DNA of 17,204 nt, taken from positions 1-17,204 of the forward strand of contig DLXW01000209.1 of NCBI GenBank assembly GCA_003448685.1, given 5' to 3'. The stretch's first letter is position 1. Every line of letters starts with the position of its first letter. This stretch comes from Cyanothece sp. UBA12306 (GTDB taxonomy: Bacteria > Cyanobacteriota > Cyanobacteriia > Cyanobacteriales > Microcystaceae). Positions 8,313 through 15,439 of the stretch are shown in pieces. The translations under genes were made by a program, and so were the position numbers. Below the pieces are notes generated by a model that was given only the letters and a program-made list of their open reading frames with translations, ran no database searches and was not told the DNA's origin.

Positions 8313-8329
8313 TGTTTCATGCTCCTTGT
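8242..8329. repeat. 88-bp direct repeat, copy B (5' end of the truncated PEP-CTERM copy)
   Basis: Second copy of the 88-bp element at 8025-8112, with 3 T/C differences. It contains leader, Shine-Dalgarno, start codon and signal-peptide codons only. The spacing of 217 bp between copies is what a tandem gene duplication followed by loss of most of one copy would leave. Confidence 0.85.
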
Positions 8330-8386
8330 AAAATAAACATTTGTAACTCCTAACACCGAACTCAGGTCATTGAGATGAAATATTGA

Positions 8387-8404
8387 GGTTAACAAGGGTT
8401 AACC
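8387..8404 (-). terminator. Possible hairpin downstream of PEP-CTERM paralog 2
   Basis: GGTTAAC, a 4-nt loop and GTTAACC form a perfect 7-bp stem. It starts 20 nt past the stop codon of the 8424-9290 gene in the direction of transcription. The following bases (TCAATATTTC) are only mildly T-rich, so termination would be partial at best; it could also act as an RNA-stability stem or an operator for the next gene. Confidence 0.35.
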
Positions 8405-8423
8405 CCAACTTACGAACAAAGAA

Positions 8424-9290
8424 TTATTGCTTAGCCTTGTCTTTGCGTTTCATACCAGCAACAGATCCTAACCCTAAGAAGAGAAGACCAAGGGTTGTAG
8501 AGGGTTCGGGGATGGGTTCTGCTGTTACGACTCCATGCTTAAGCGCACCAGAAGCATCATGTTGAACTAGGCCTATAGGGAAAAAGTCTCCAACAACATT
8601 GCCTTGAGAGTCTAAAGTGGTGGGACATTCTGGTCCTTGAGAATGACAATTAGCCGCTTGATCAGCAGTATTATCTCCTATGATATTTCCAGGCATACCT
8701 GGAACGATTAATGAATCCCCAGGGTTATGACTCCATGGCGCATCATCTACTGTCATTGTGACCATGTCCATCATGTCATTAATATTTCCACCACCATCTA
8801 TAGGCTCGAAACTGGTCAAAAAGAAAACATCTAATATAGAGCTAAAAGTTCCTTGACTGGGATCGCTATCGAGATTTTGATGATTAATTGTCATCGTCCC
8901 CGTAGAGGCATTATTTGGATCAAGTTCTGCGAAAACATTATAGTTGAAACCTCCTATATTCACAGGCGCTTCGCTTATTAAAGAGAGTGCAGTCATTTCA
9001 ATGGGAATGGTACAAGAACCCCCTACCGTAAGCTCACAGTCCTCTTGACGCTCGACGATGGTGTCTGTATTACCTGGTCCAATGGGAACTCCCTTGAAAC
9101 TAATTTGTCCTATCGGCCCGCCAAAATCAAAAACGGTTGTTCCGTCTCCAGGAGTTGCTAAATAATCAGAACCACGCCAAACAGAACCAGCTTGAGCAAC
9201 TTCAGCTATCCCAAATAAACCGATCGCACTTAACCCCACAGCACCGATCAAACTACGGGTAACAAAATTTGGTGGATTCAAAAAGTTCAT
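8424..9290 (-). CDS. Secreted PEP-CTERM sorting-domain protein, paralog 2
   Basis: 288 residues, homologous to the product of 7217-8095. Signal peptide: MNFLNPPNFVTRSLIGAVGL then SAIGLFGIAE, with cleavage at about AQA|GS (34/35). C-terminus: IPEPSTTLGLLFLGLG (260-275), then the basic tail KRKDKAKQ, a standard PEP-CTERM signal. Shared body motifs are VFDFGGPIG (53-61), TDTIVER, TALSLIS, NASTGTMTI and DFFPIGLVQH (235-244). It carries four Cys (85, 93, 215, 222) that may pair as disulfides outside the cytoplasm. No enzyme motif is visible. AAGGAG lies 9 nt before the ATG. It follows E4 on the same strand after 76 bp, so it may belong to the E3-E4 transcript. The dedicated exosortase is not in the window. 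Confidence 0.88.
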   Translation of the reverse strand: MNFLNPPNFVTRSLIGAVGLSAIGLFGIAEVAQAGSVWRGSDYLATPGDGTTVFDFGGPIGQISFKGVPIGPGNTDTIVERQEDCELTVGGSCTIPIEMTALSLISEAPVNIGGFNYNVFAELDPNNASTGTMTINHQNLDSDPSQGTFSSILDVFFLTSFEPIDGGGNINDMMDMVTMTVDDAPWSHNPGDSLIVPGMPGNIIGDNTADQAANCHSQGPECPTTLDSQGNVVGDFFPIGLVQHDASGALKHGVVTAEPIPEPSTTLGLLFLGLGSVAGMKRKDKAKQ

Positions 9291-9366
9291 GGTTTAATAC
9301 TCCTTGTTTAACAGGTAAATTTAGTTGAATATTGTTCCCAATAGAGGAACTGTTTTTTGAAAACTC

Positions 9367-11292
9367 CTAGCTCATACTAGAAGCTATTTTTGCTGTCTCA
9401 TCCAGGTTTAAAGTATGCTTCCCTGGAGCTAACAACAAGCTTGTTTGCTGGGGTTTCCCCTCTAGATCAAGCCATTGCACTTCAACCGGTAAAGCAGCAT
9501 TTGCACTCACCTTTCCTAACCCAAAATGCAATCGAGAACTCCTCACCCCAGAATGTCCATTGCCTCCGTCTACTTGAGCGACTAATTTTCGTCCATCAGG
9601 TAAACTCACGGTTACGGAAGCTCCGATCGCCTCAGAAACCGAACCGTTACCGTAGCGCAACAGTTTGAGGTCTAAAAATTCTCCTGTCTCGTGGCTATCG
9701 TTGCGATAGAAGTAAGAATCTTCCCATTGGTTAGCAAAAACAAAATCTAAGTCCCCATCTCCATCCACATCTGCGGTGGCAATACCTCGCGTCACGTAGG
9801 GTTGATCTAAACCCAATTCTGGGGCTAAATCATAGTAACGACCATCGGTAGCACGAACAAAGAAGGGATTATGTTGATGACCACTTAAATCATCTCCATC
9901 TTGGAATTTAAACCAACTATTTGATACTTTTAATAATTGATCATTTCCTAATGCTAATTCTTGCAATTCTGGCCAACGATATACCTCTCCTTGACGAAAT
10001 CCAGTGGCTTGTAATGCTTCTAATTCTCCGTCATTATCGAAGTCAGCAAACTTAGTTTCCCAACCCCAACCACTACGGGCTAATCCTAAAGATTCACTTT
10101 GATCTTTATAAGGAGCAATACCTCGTTTTATTTTATCATATTCTCCCGTACTTGTAAAGAGAAAATGACTTTCTTCTAGGGCATATTCATCAGCAATATT
10201 GCTTACATAAATATCTAATAAACCATCATGATTAATGTCACCGAAATCTACACCCATTCCCTTAAAAGAATCATGTCCTAAAACTTTAGAATTAGGAGTA
10301 GTAAAGCCTTTTTCTCCTTCGAGTTTGGCAAATGCTAAATTACCAGGTACAGAGCGATTATGTAACAAACGATCTGGTCCAAAATCATTAGCAAAATAGA
10401 TTTCTGGTAATAAATCTCCATCAAGATCTGCGGTTCCTACTGCTAAAGTCCAGCCCCGAAGCGTCTGGTCATCAAAGATACCTTTAACATCTTGATAAGC
10501 TACCTTTTGATGATTTTTTTGCCACAATAAAATGCGATTATTGCCCCCATTATAAGCACGGGTCATAGAATCTTGCATTTGTTCAATTTTTAGGCTATTG
10601 GGATCAATGATTTCGGAGTTATCGGGAAAATAATTACCAATAACTAAATCATGATGACCATCTCCATCTAAATCAGAAAATGTAGCCCCATTGGTATACC
10701 ATTTTTCACCCGTTTCGACAATTTCTTGGGAGTGATAGTTATTAGCATTAAGACCTAATAAAGTGGAATTTTCCCTACCTTCTGTCTGGACAAAAGCTAG
10801 GGGAGTTCGTCCCCAATAGTAGACCAAAAGATCCATCGCCCCATCTTCGTTCATATCCCCTGGCAAACACCCCATAGGTGCCATGGTTAGTGCATCATAG
10901 GGCAAATCAACAGGAGATAAGGTAAAAGGTGTATAGCGATCGCCTGTTCCTGGAACGGGTGCTACAATTACTCGATCATTGCGCGGTTCCACATAACAAA
11001 CATCATTATCTAACCCATCTCCATCAAGATCATTCAGAGCAACTGCTGCCCCTACTGCCGAAATCCAACCAGAAATATGCTCTAAACTAGGATTAACTCG
11101 ACGAAGATGATGATAGGGTTCCCCTGCTACTTCTGGTAAAGGAAAGCGGGTAAATTCAAATCGAGAAGCTATGGTACTTCGTTCGCTGGCAGAAAGCACA
11201 GGAAGTCGAGAAAAGGCAAATAAGATAATAATAACGGTTAAAGCTAGTGCTTGCTTTCCATAGCGTCGTATGGCACGTTTTAAGTTGCTCAT
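9367..11292 (-). CDS. unbV: Enediyne biosynthesis protein E4 / UnbV (FG-GAP repeats, ASPIC/UnbV domain)
   Basis: 641 residues. One N-terminal hydrophobic segment (14-33) would act as a signal peptide or membrane anchor, putting the rest outside the cytoplasm. The body is a beta-propeller of FG-GAP/VCBS type with calcium-binding-like loops: DLDGDGLDND (88-97), DMNEDGAMD (146-154), DLDGDGHHD (207-215), DLDGDLLPE (289-297), DINHDGLLD (352-360), DFDNDGELE (417-425) and DVDGDGDLD (508-516). The C-terminus (about 553-630: EAIGASVTVSLPDGR, QVDGGNGHSGVRSSRLHFGLG) is the ASPIC/UnbV domain. UnbV is a conserved partner of PKSE in enediyne clusters with no settled reaction. It starts 15 bp after the E3 stop, so the two genes form an operon. 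The Shine-Dalgarno is weak, which suggests translational coupling. Similar FG-GAP proteins occur elsewhere, but the E3 neighbour makes the assignment firm. Confidence 0.88.
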   Translation of the reverse strand: MSNLKRAIRRYGKQALALTVIIILFAFSRLPVLSASERSTIASRFEFTRFPLPEVAGEPYHHLRRVNPSLEHISGWISAVGAAVALNDLDGDGLDNDVCYVEPRNDRVIVAPVPGTGDRYTPFTLSPVDLPYDALTMAPMGCLPGDMNEDGAMDLLVYYWGRTPLAFVQTEGRENSTLLGLNANNYHSQEIVETGEKWYTNGATFSDLDGDGHHDLVIGNYFPDNSEIIDPNSLKIEQMQDSMTRAYNGGNNRILLWQKNHQKVAYQDVKGIFDDQTLRGWTLAVGTADLDGDLLPEIYFANDFGPDRLLHNRSVPGNLAFAKLEGEKGFTTPNSKVLGHDSFKGMGVDFGDINHDGLLDIYVSNIADEYALEESHFLFTSTGEYDKIKRGIAPYKDQSESLGLARSGWGWETKFADFDNDGELEALQATGFRQGEVYRWPELQELALGNDQLLKVSNSWFKFQDGDDLSGHQHNPFFVRATDGRYYDLAPELGLDQPYVTRGIATADVDGDGDLDFVFANQWEDSYFYRNDSHETGEFLDLKLLRYGNGSVSEAIGASVTVSLPDGRKLVAQVDGGNGHSGVRSSRLHFGLGKVSANAALPVEVQWLDLEGKPQQTSLLLAPGKHTLNLDETAKIASSMS

Positions 11293-11307
11293 TATGTTAA
11301 TTTCTAC

Positions 11308-12456
11308 TTAGATAAAATGTTGTTGAATCCGTAGTCGCCATTGTTCATAAGCTGGAACAGTTTGGCCATAGGACAAGTCTTCTAAACAGCTATCGGTAAT
11401 AGCTGCTGCTTTTTGGGCAGACATTCCACACAAAATCTGAGCCGCTATTTCTGTATTTTCTGTCAAATTTCCGGCTCTTAGTCTGGTTTTAGCAGCAAAA
11501 GTAACCCCTTGGGCTAATTCTGGGTAATAGGATTGTGCTAAGTTTCTTAAACCTTCTATAGCAGCTTTTTCTACCCCTCCAGCATAGGCACAAGCTAAAC
11601 CAATGCCACTCCACAGATCGGCCCGTCTGTCGGGTTGAAATTGGGCGATCGCTACTTGAATAGCATCAAGATTAGCCCCTTTAACAAACCACAGACTTCT
11701 CCCTAACCCTTGATCAAAGACACGACAGCTATACCCTGACAGATTTTGTGGCGGCAAAATCCCTTGTACATATGTGCGCCAATTAAAATATCCTTGATGA
11801 AACCCGTAACCATCTATGGTTAACCAACCTAATAGGGGATCTCGGAAGGTGGGGGAGTCGGGAGTGTGGGAAGCATCATCTTTTGCCTTCTCAAATAGGT
11901 TGAATTGTGACTGTAAAAATAAACGAGGAAGTCGCCCTAATAGCCATCCCATGCCCACATAGGTCATATAAATGTGATTTTGACCTTCTGTAGCTAAAAA
12001 TTGTTTAATTCTTGCGCAATTACTAAAGGTGAGACAATCTAATAAAGCTAACCCCATAGCTGCCCCTTCAAAAGCAAACCCCCGATACTCAGATTCAATC
12101 CTATTGAGTTGAGGGATGACACGATCGGGGTTACTAAGGGCGATCGCAATTTGATATCCTTCTAAAAAAGTTTTCCCAATTCTTTCTAAATGCTGTTGTG
12201 TTTGGTGATTTGTGGGATAAAATCCCCGTTTAGCAAAGGTAGCTTGTTCAGAGGAGATACTAAAAAGAGTTTGTCGTATTTTACCCAAAACTCCTGGCGA
12301 TTGCTCCAACATTAGCTCGCTTTTATTCCTTGAGACAGGGGTAAAAGCGGCTTTTGCAGTGGTTGCACTACCAACAACAGCGATTGCACCGATGGTTACA
12401 GCCCCCAACAGGGGGAATATTGTTCTTCTGTTTCGATTTAATATTTCTTGTGTCAT
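11308..12456 (-). CDS. unbL: Enediyne biosynthesis protein E3 / UnbL (DUF1702) with an N-terminal signal-like extension
   Basis: 382 residues from ATG 12456, which has GAGG 8 nt upstream; an extra TTG codon directly before it is less likely. The DUF1702 core starts at about residue 55: TFAKRGF (73-79), FLEGYQIAI, EYRGFAFEGAAMGLALLD (123-140), MTYVGMGWLLGRLPR, LTIDGYGFHQGYF (212-224), VFDQGLGRSLWFV (246-258), RRADLWSGIGLACAYAGG, and LCGMSAQKAA...VPAYEQWR at the end. DUF1702 proteins are the E3/UnbL component of the enediyne cassette; their reaction is not claimed here. Before the core lies a basic start, a hydrophobic stretch (13-30) and an AKA|AF-like cleavage site (about 35-37), as in a signal peptide. 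An internal ATG at 12312 with AAGGAA about 13 nt upstream could give a form without it. The loop KDDASHTPDSPTF (about 192-204) contains a repeat shared with the PKS. Confidence 0.87.
   Translation of the reverse strand: MTQEILNRNRRTIFPLLGAVTIGAIAVVGSATTAKAAFTPVSRNKSELMLEQSPGVLGKIRQTLFSISSEQATFAKRGFYPTNHQTQQHLERIGKTFLEGYQIAIALSNPDRVIPQLNRIESEYRGFAFEGAAMGLALLDCLTFSNCARIKQFLATEGQNHIYMTYVGMGWLLGRLPRLFLQSQFNLFEKAKDDASHTPDSPTFRDPLLGWLTIDGYGFHQGYFNWRTYVQGILPPQNLSGYSCRVFDQGLGRSLWFVKGANLDAIQVAIAQFQPDRRADLWSGIGLACAYAGGVEKAAIEGLRNLAQSYYPELAQGVTFAAKTRLRAGNLTENTEIAAQILCGMSAQKAAAITDSCLEDLSYGQTVPAYEQWRLRIQQHFI
11859..11873. repeat. Dispersed 15-bp repeat, copy in E3
   Basis: Identical to 1854-1868 in the PKS gene and read in the same frame (Ser-His-Thr-Pro). 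It sits in a loop of E3 between LPRLFLQSQFNLFE and RDPLLGWLTIDGYGF, where the DUF1702 proteins I recall have a shorter link. The frame is intact. Confidence 0.7.
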
Positions 12457-13051
12457 CAATAATGCCTCACTCGATATGGTTATTGGAAAACCAATATTTT
12501 TTAGACACTAATAACTCTAAAGTAACCAATGTGATTTTAGTGTTATCTTTCGGGAAAAATGTCAGTTTTCGTAATCTATATTAATGTTTTTTAATATTAC
12601 TTAAAGTCAACAGGGTTAATTCTCAACTTTCTTAAGTATTCCTGCTCAATTTTAGCTTATCTTGCCGAATAATTAAACTTTTATTACCTAATTTTAAGTT
12701 ATTTTACAGAAAATGAGTATCATTAATTTAGTCTAATTTTAGAGACAGTTACCTTTAATTTCCTCCAAAACTAGACTCTAACTGCTTTGTTTACCTGATT
12801 TAACCGAGAAAGATTCCTCAAAATCAAATTAAGTACAAAGCACTTTATAAATATCATAAAACAAGCGATAATCCTCTAAAAAAAATATTAATTTTTTCTG
12901 ATTTAATATTTCTTAAATAAGTTAGTTAAAAATAGGACAGAAAAAAATTAGGATATCTTTTAGAATCAAAAACCTACAAGGTTACCTAAAAAATACTGTC
13001 TTAAGTTTTGTAAATTAAGTTAAAAGCTTTACCTTTATTGATATATAAGCG
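12457..13051. other. AT-rich divergent intergenic region between E3 and devB-like gene
   Basis: 595 bp without a convincing gene; a short plus-strand frame here has no start signal or recognisable product. It must hold the promoters for the E3-E4 operon (leftward) and the devBC pair (rightward). I see no clear -35/-10 pair and no NtcA-type GTA-N8-TAC site. Visible structure: a palindrome at 12481-12496; the 15-mer GATTTAATATTTCTT at 12900-12914, repeated at 12435-12449 inside the E3 start; and a small dyad AACCT-ACA-AGGTT at 12971-12983, about 70 bp before devB. No tRNA or other RNA gene was recognised. Confidence 0.7.
12481..12496 (-). promoter_or_regulatory. Palindrome in the E3 leader
   Basis: TATTGG-AAAA-CCAATA is a perfect 6-bp inverted repeat with a 4-nt centre, 25-40 bp upstream of the E3 ATG. 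It could be a repressor operator or a small hairpin in the 5' leader. A run of six T follows on the plus strand, but there is no plus-strand gene upstream for it to terminate. Confidence 0.35.
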
Positions 13052-14263
13052 ATGAACGACCTAAAACTGCGAAATAAGCGGTTAAACTCGATTATAATGG
13101 TTATTATGGCGGTAATTGCTTCCTCAGCTACAACTTTAGCCATTACTAATCAAATCAAACCTTCACCTGCCAAAACTTCCACAACGGTTAATAGATTACC
13201 CAGGAAGAAAACCTTTCAAACAACAGTAGCAGCTTTAGGAAGATTAGAACCCCAAGGAGAAGTGATTAATGTTTCGGTCCCCACCTTACTTCAAGGGGCC
13301 AGAATAGAAAAGCTATTAGTCAAATCAGGAGAACAAGTCAAAAAAGGACAAGTGATCGCCATCCTCCATAACCGTAATTCTCTTCAAGGTTCCCTGAACC
13401 AGGCCAGAAGTCAAGTAAACATTGCCCAAGCTAATTTGGATAAGGTGAAAGCTGGAGCAAAAATAGGCGAGATTACGGCGCAAAAAGCCACTATAGCCCG
13501 TATTGAAGCAGAATTACAAGGACAAAAAGCCACCCAACAAGCTACTATTAACCGCATTCAAGCAGAACTAAAAAACGCTAAAACCGACTGTAACCGTTAT
13601 CAAATCCTTTATCAAAATGGGGCTATTTCTGCCTCAGAAAAAGATAATATCTGTATCAAAGCCCAAACTTATCAAGAACAACTGATTGAAGCCCAAACCA
13701 ACCGAGATCGCACTATTGCCACTTTAAATCAACAATTAGCAGAATCCCAAGCAACTTTACAACAGATTTCAGAAGTTCGTCCCGTAGATGTAGCGATCGC
13801 CCAAGCAGAATTAAACAAAGCCAAAACTGCGGTACAAAGGGCCCAAGCTGATTTAGACTTGGCTTATGTTTATGCCCCTCAAGACGGTCAAATTCTCAAA
13901 ATCCATAGCTTTGCTGGGGAAATGGTCGATCAACAGGGTATTGTGGCCTTAGGGAAAACTCAACAGATGTATGCGATCGCTGAAGTTTACGAAACCGACA
14001 TTCACCAGATTAATTTAGGTCAAACTGCTACTATTACCAGTGAAGGATTTAGTGGAAAACTATCAGGAAAAGTAGATGAAATTGGGCTACAAATTGGTAA
14101 GAAAGATAGTTTAGGAACCGATCCTGCTGCTGATGTTGATGCTAGAGTAGTGGAAGTAAAAATTCGCCTTGATTCTCTTTCTAGTCAAAAAGTTAGAGGA
14201 TTAACCAATTTACAAGTTAAAATCCTGATTAATCTTAATTCTTTATCAACTACAAAATCATAA
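13052..14263 (+). CDS. devB: DevB-like periplasmic membrane fusion (adaptor) protein of an ABC exporter
   Basis: 403 residues, HlyD/DevB family. It has an N-terminal membrane anchor (about 12-32), a first barrel-lipoyl half (TTVAALGRLEPQGEVINVSVP, 57-77; RIEKLLVKSGEQVKKGQVIA, 84-103) and a long alpha-helical hairpin rich in Ala, Gln and Lys (about 112-265). The second lipoyl half follows (DLAYVYAPQDGQILKIHSFAGE, 269-290), and then DEIGLQIGKKDSLGTDPAADVDARVVEVKIRL (342-373), the DPAADVDARVVEV stretch being typical of cyanobacterial DevB. In heterocyst-forming cyanobacteria DevBCA with a TolC-like pore exports glycolipids; non-heterocystous strains have many paralogs of unknown cargo. It is divergent from the enediyne cassette and 4 bp ahead of the permease gene. 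The PKS product as cargo is an inference from position only. Confidence 0.85.
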   Translation: MNDLKLRNKRLNSIIMVIMAVIASSATTLAITNQIKPSPAKTSTTVNRLPRKKTFQTTVAALGRLEPQGEVINVSVPTLLQGARIEKLLVKSGEQVKKGQVIAILHNRNSLQGSLNQARSQVNIAQANLDKVKAGAKIGEITAQKATIARIEAELQGQKATQQATINRIQAELKNAKTDCNRYQILYQNGAISASEKDNICIKAQTYQEQLIEAQTNRDRTIATLNQQLAESQATLQQISEVRPVDVAIAQAELNKAKTAVQRAQADLDLAYVYAPQDGQILKIHSFAGEMVDQQGIVALGKTQQMYAIAEVYETDIHQINLGQTATITSEGFSGKLSGKVDEIGLQIGKKDSLGTDPAADVDARVVEVKIRLDSLSSQKVRGLTNLQVKILINLNSLSTTKS

Positions 14264-14267
14264 AAAT

Positions 14268-15437
14268 TTGATTAAAAATTATCTATCTTGGTTACAGCTT
14301 AAATATCAGAGAATGCGCTTAATTACAGCCATTGCTGGGATTAGTTTTGCCGTAATTTTGATGTTTATGCAGTTGGGTTTTCAAGCGGCTTTATTTGATA
14401 GTGCAGTCTTATTTCATAAGAGTTTAAGGGGAGATATTTTTTTACTTAGTCCTCGTTCTACAGCTTTAATTGCCATGAAAAGTTTTTCTGAGAGACGTTT
14501 ATATCAAGCTTTAGCAGTTGATAATGTAGAATTTATTAATCCAATTTATTTAGGATTTGCTCAGTGGAAAAATCCTAAAAATCCTTTACAATGGCGTAAT
14601 ATTCATATTATTGGTTTTGATACAGAATACCCAGTTTTTAGTTTACCAGGAGTGCAATCTAATCTGACTAAATTAGAAGAACCTGATGTAGTATTATTTG
14701 ATCAAGCTTCTCGTCCTGAATTTGGACCAGTCACTCAAATTTTTCAACAAGAAAATACTGTGACAACCGAAATTGATAATATGAGTAATGCTACCCGTAA
14801 AGTAAAAGTTGTGGGTTTGTTTAAATTAGGCACAACCTTTGGCATTGATGGCAATTTAATTACCAGTCATCTCAATTTTTTGCGTATTTTTTCCCAACGA
14901 AAAAAAGGTTTAATTGAGGTAGGAGTTATTAAATTAAAATCAGGTAGTAATTCTCTAGAAACTAAACAAGAATTACAAGAATATTTACCCAAAGATGTTA
15001 AAATTTTTACTAAACAAGAGTGGATTGAATTTGAAAAAAAATATTGGATGACAAGTACCGCAATTGGCTTTATTTTTAGTTTAGGTGTTGGTATGGGATT
15101 AGTGGTTGGTATTGTGGTAGTGTATCAAATTCTTTATACCGATGTTTCCGAACATTTAAAAGAGTATGCAACCTTAACAACCATGGGATATCCACATCGC
15201 TATTTTATCAAGATTGTCTTTGAAGAATCTCTAATTTTAGCCAGCTTAGGCTATATTCCTGGGTTTCTTATTGCTTCAGGACTTTATCATATTGCCCACG
15301 ATACCACTCTCTTACCGATTGTGATGACTCATCGTCGGACTTGGTTCGTTTTTCTGCTAACTATTTTTATGTGTTTTTTAGCTGGAATAATAGCAGTTCG
15401 TAAACTACAAGATGTTGATCCTGCGGATATTTTTTGA
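14268..15437 (+). CDS. devC: DevC-like ABC transporter permease
   Basis: 389 residues, MacB/FtsX-type permease of the DevC family. TM1 (about 19-38) lies in the diagnostic WLQLKYQRMRLITAIAGISFAVILMFMQLGF region. A large extracytoplasmic domain follows (about 45-260, including SPRSTALI and the KVKVVGLFKLGTTFGIDGNL segment). TM2 (264-290), TM3 (321-340) and TM4 (357-377) come last. The YATLTTMGYPHRYF segment (300-313) is the cytoplasmic part that meets the ATPase. The start is TTG at 14268, 4 bp after the devB stop. It is preferred over the next ATG (codon 16) because the conserved WLQL segment precedes that Met. No Shine-Dalgarno is seen, so translational coupling is likely. The usual DevA ATPase gene does not follow: the next gene is convergent with a 2-bp gap. 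Confidence 0.86.
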   Translation: MIKNYLSWLQLKYQRMRLITAIAGISFAVILMFMQLGFQAALFDSAVLFHKSLRGDIFLLSPRSTALIAMKSFSERRLYQALAVDNVEFINPIYLGFAQWKNPKNPLQWRNIHIIGFDTEYPVFSLPGVQSNLTKLEEPDVVLFDQASRPEFGPVTQIFQQENTVTTEIDNMSNATRKVKVVGLFKLGTTFGIDGNLITSHLNFLRIFSQRKKGLIEVGVIKLKSGSNSLETKQELQEYLPKDVKIFTKQEWIEFEKKYWMTSTAIGFIFSLGVGMGLVVGIVVVYQILYTDVSEHLKEYATLTTMGYPHRYFIKIVFEESLILASLGYIPGFLIASGLYHIAHDTTLLPIVMTHRRTWFVFLLTIFMCFLAGIIAVRKLQDVDPADIF

Positions 15438-15439
15438 TT

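Noticed and set aside
8383..8565. Plus-strand frame of 60 codons
   Set aside because: Overlaps the 3' end of the PEP-CTERM paralog 2 gene in antisense; no recognisable product.
6568..9290. A transposon carrying the PEP-CTERM/Uma2 block
   Set aside because: No transposase, terminal inverted repeats or target-site duplication could be seen at either edge.
9334..9350. Small dyad GTTCC/GGAAC between E4 and PEP-CTERM paralog 2, considered as a terminator
   Set aside because: Only a 5-bp stem with a 7-nt loop, and the T-run lies on the plus-strand side where no gene reads through.
9390..9668. Plus-strand frame of 92 codons
   Set aside because: Antisense to the conserved ASPIC/UnbV domain of E4.
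12354..12584. Plus-strand frame of 76 codons across the E3 start
   Set aside because: Half overlaps the E3 signal region in antisense and half is AT-rich leader. No Shine-Dalgarno and no recognisable sequence.
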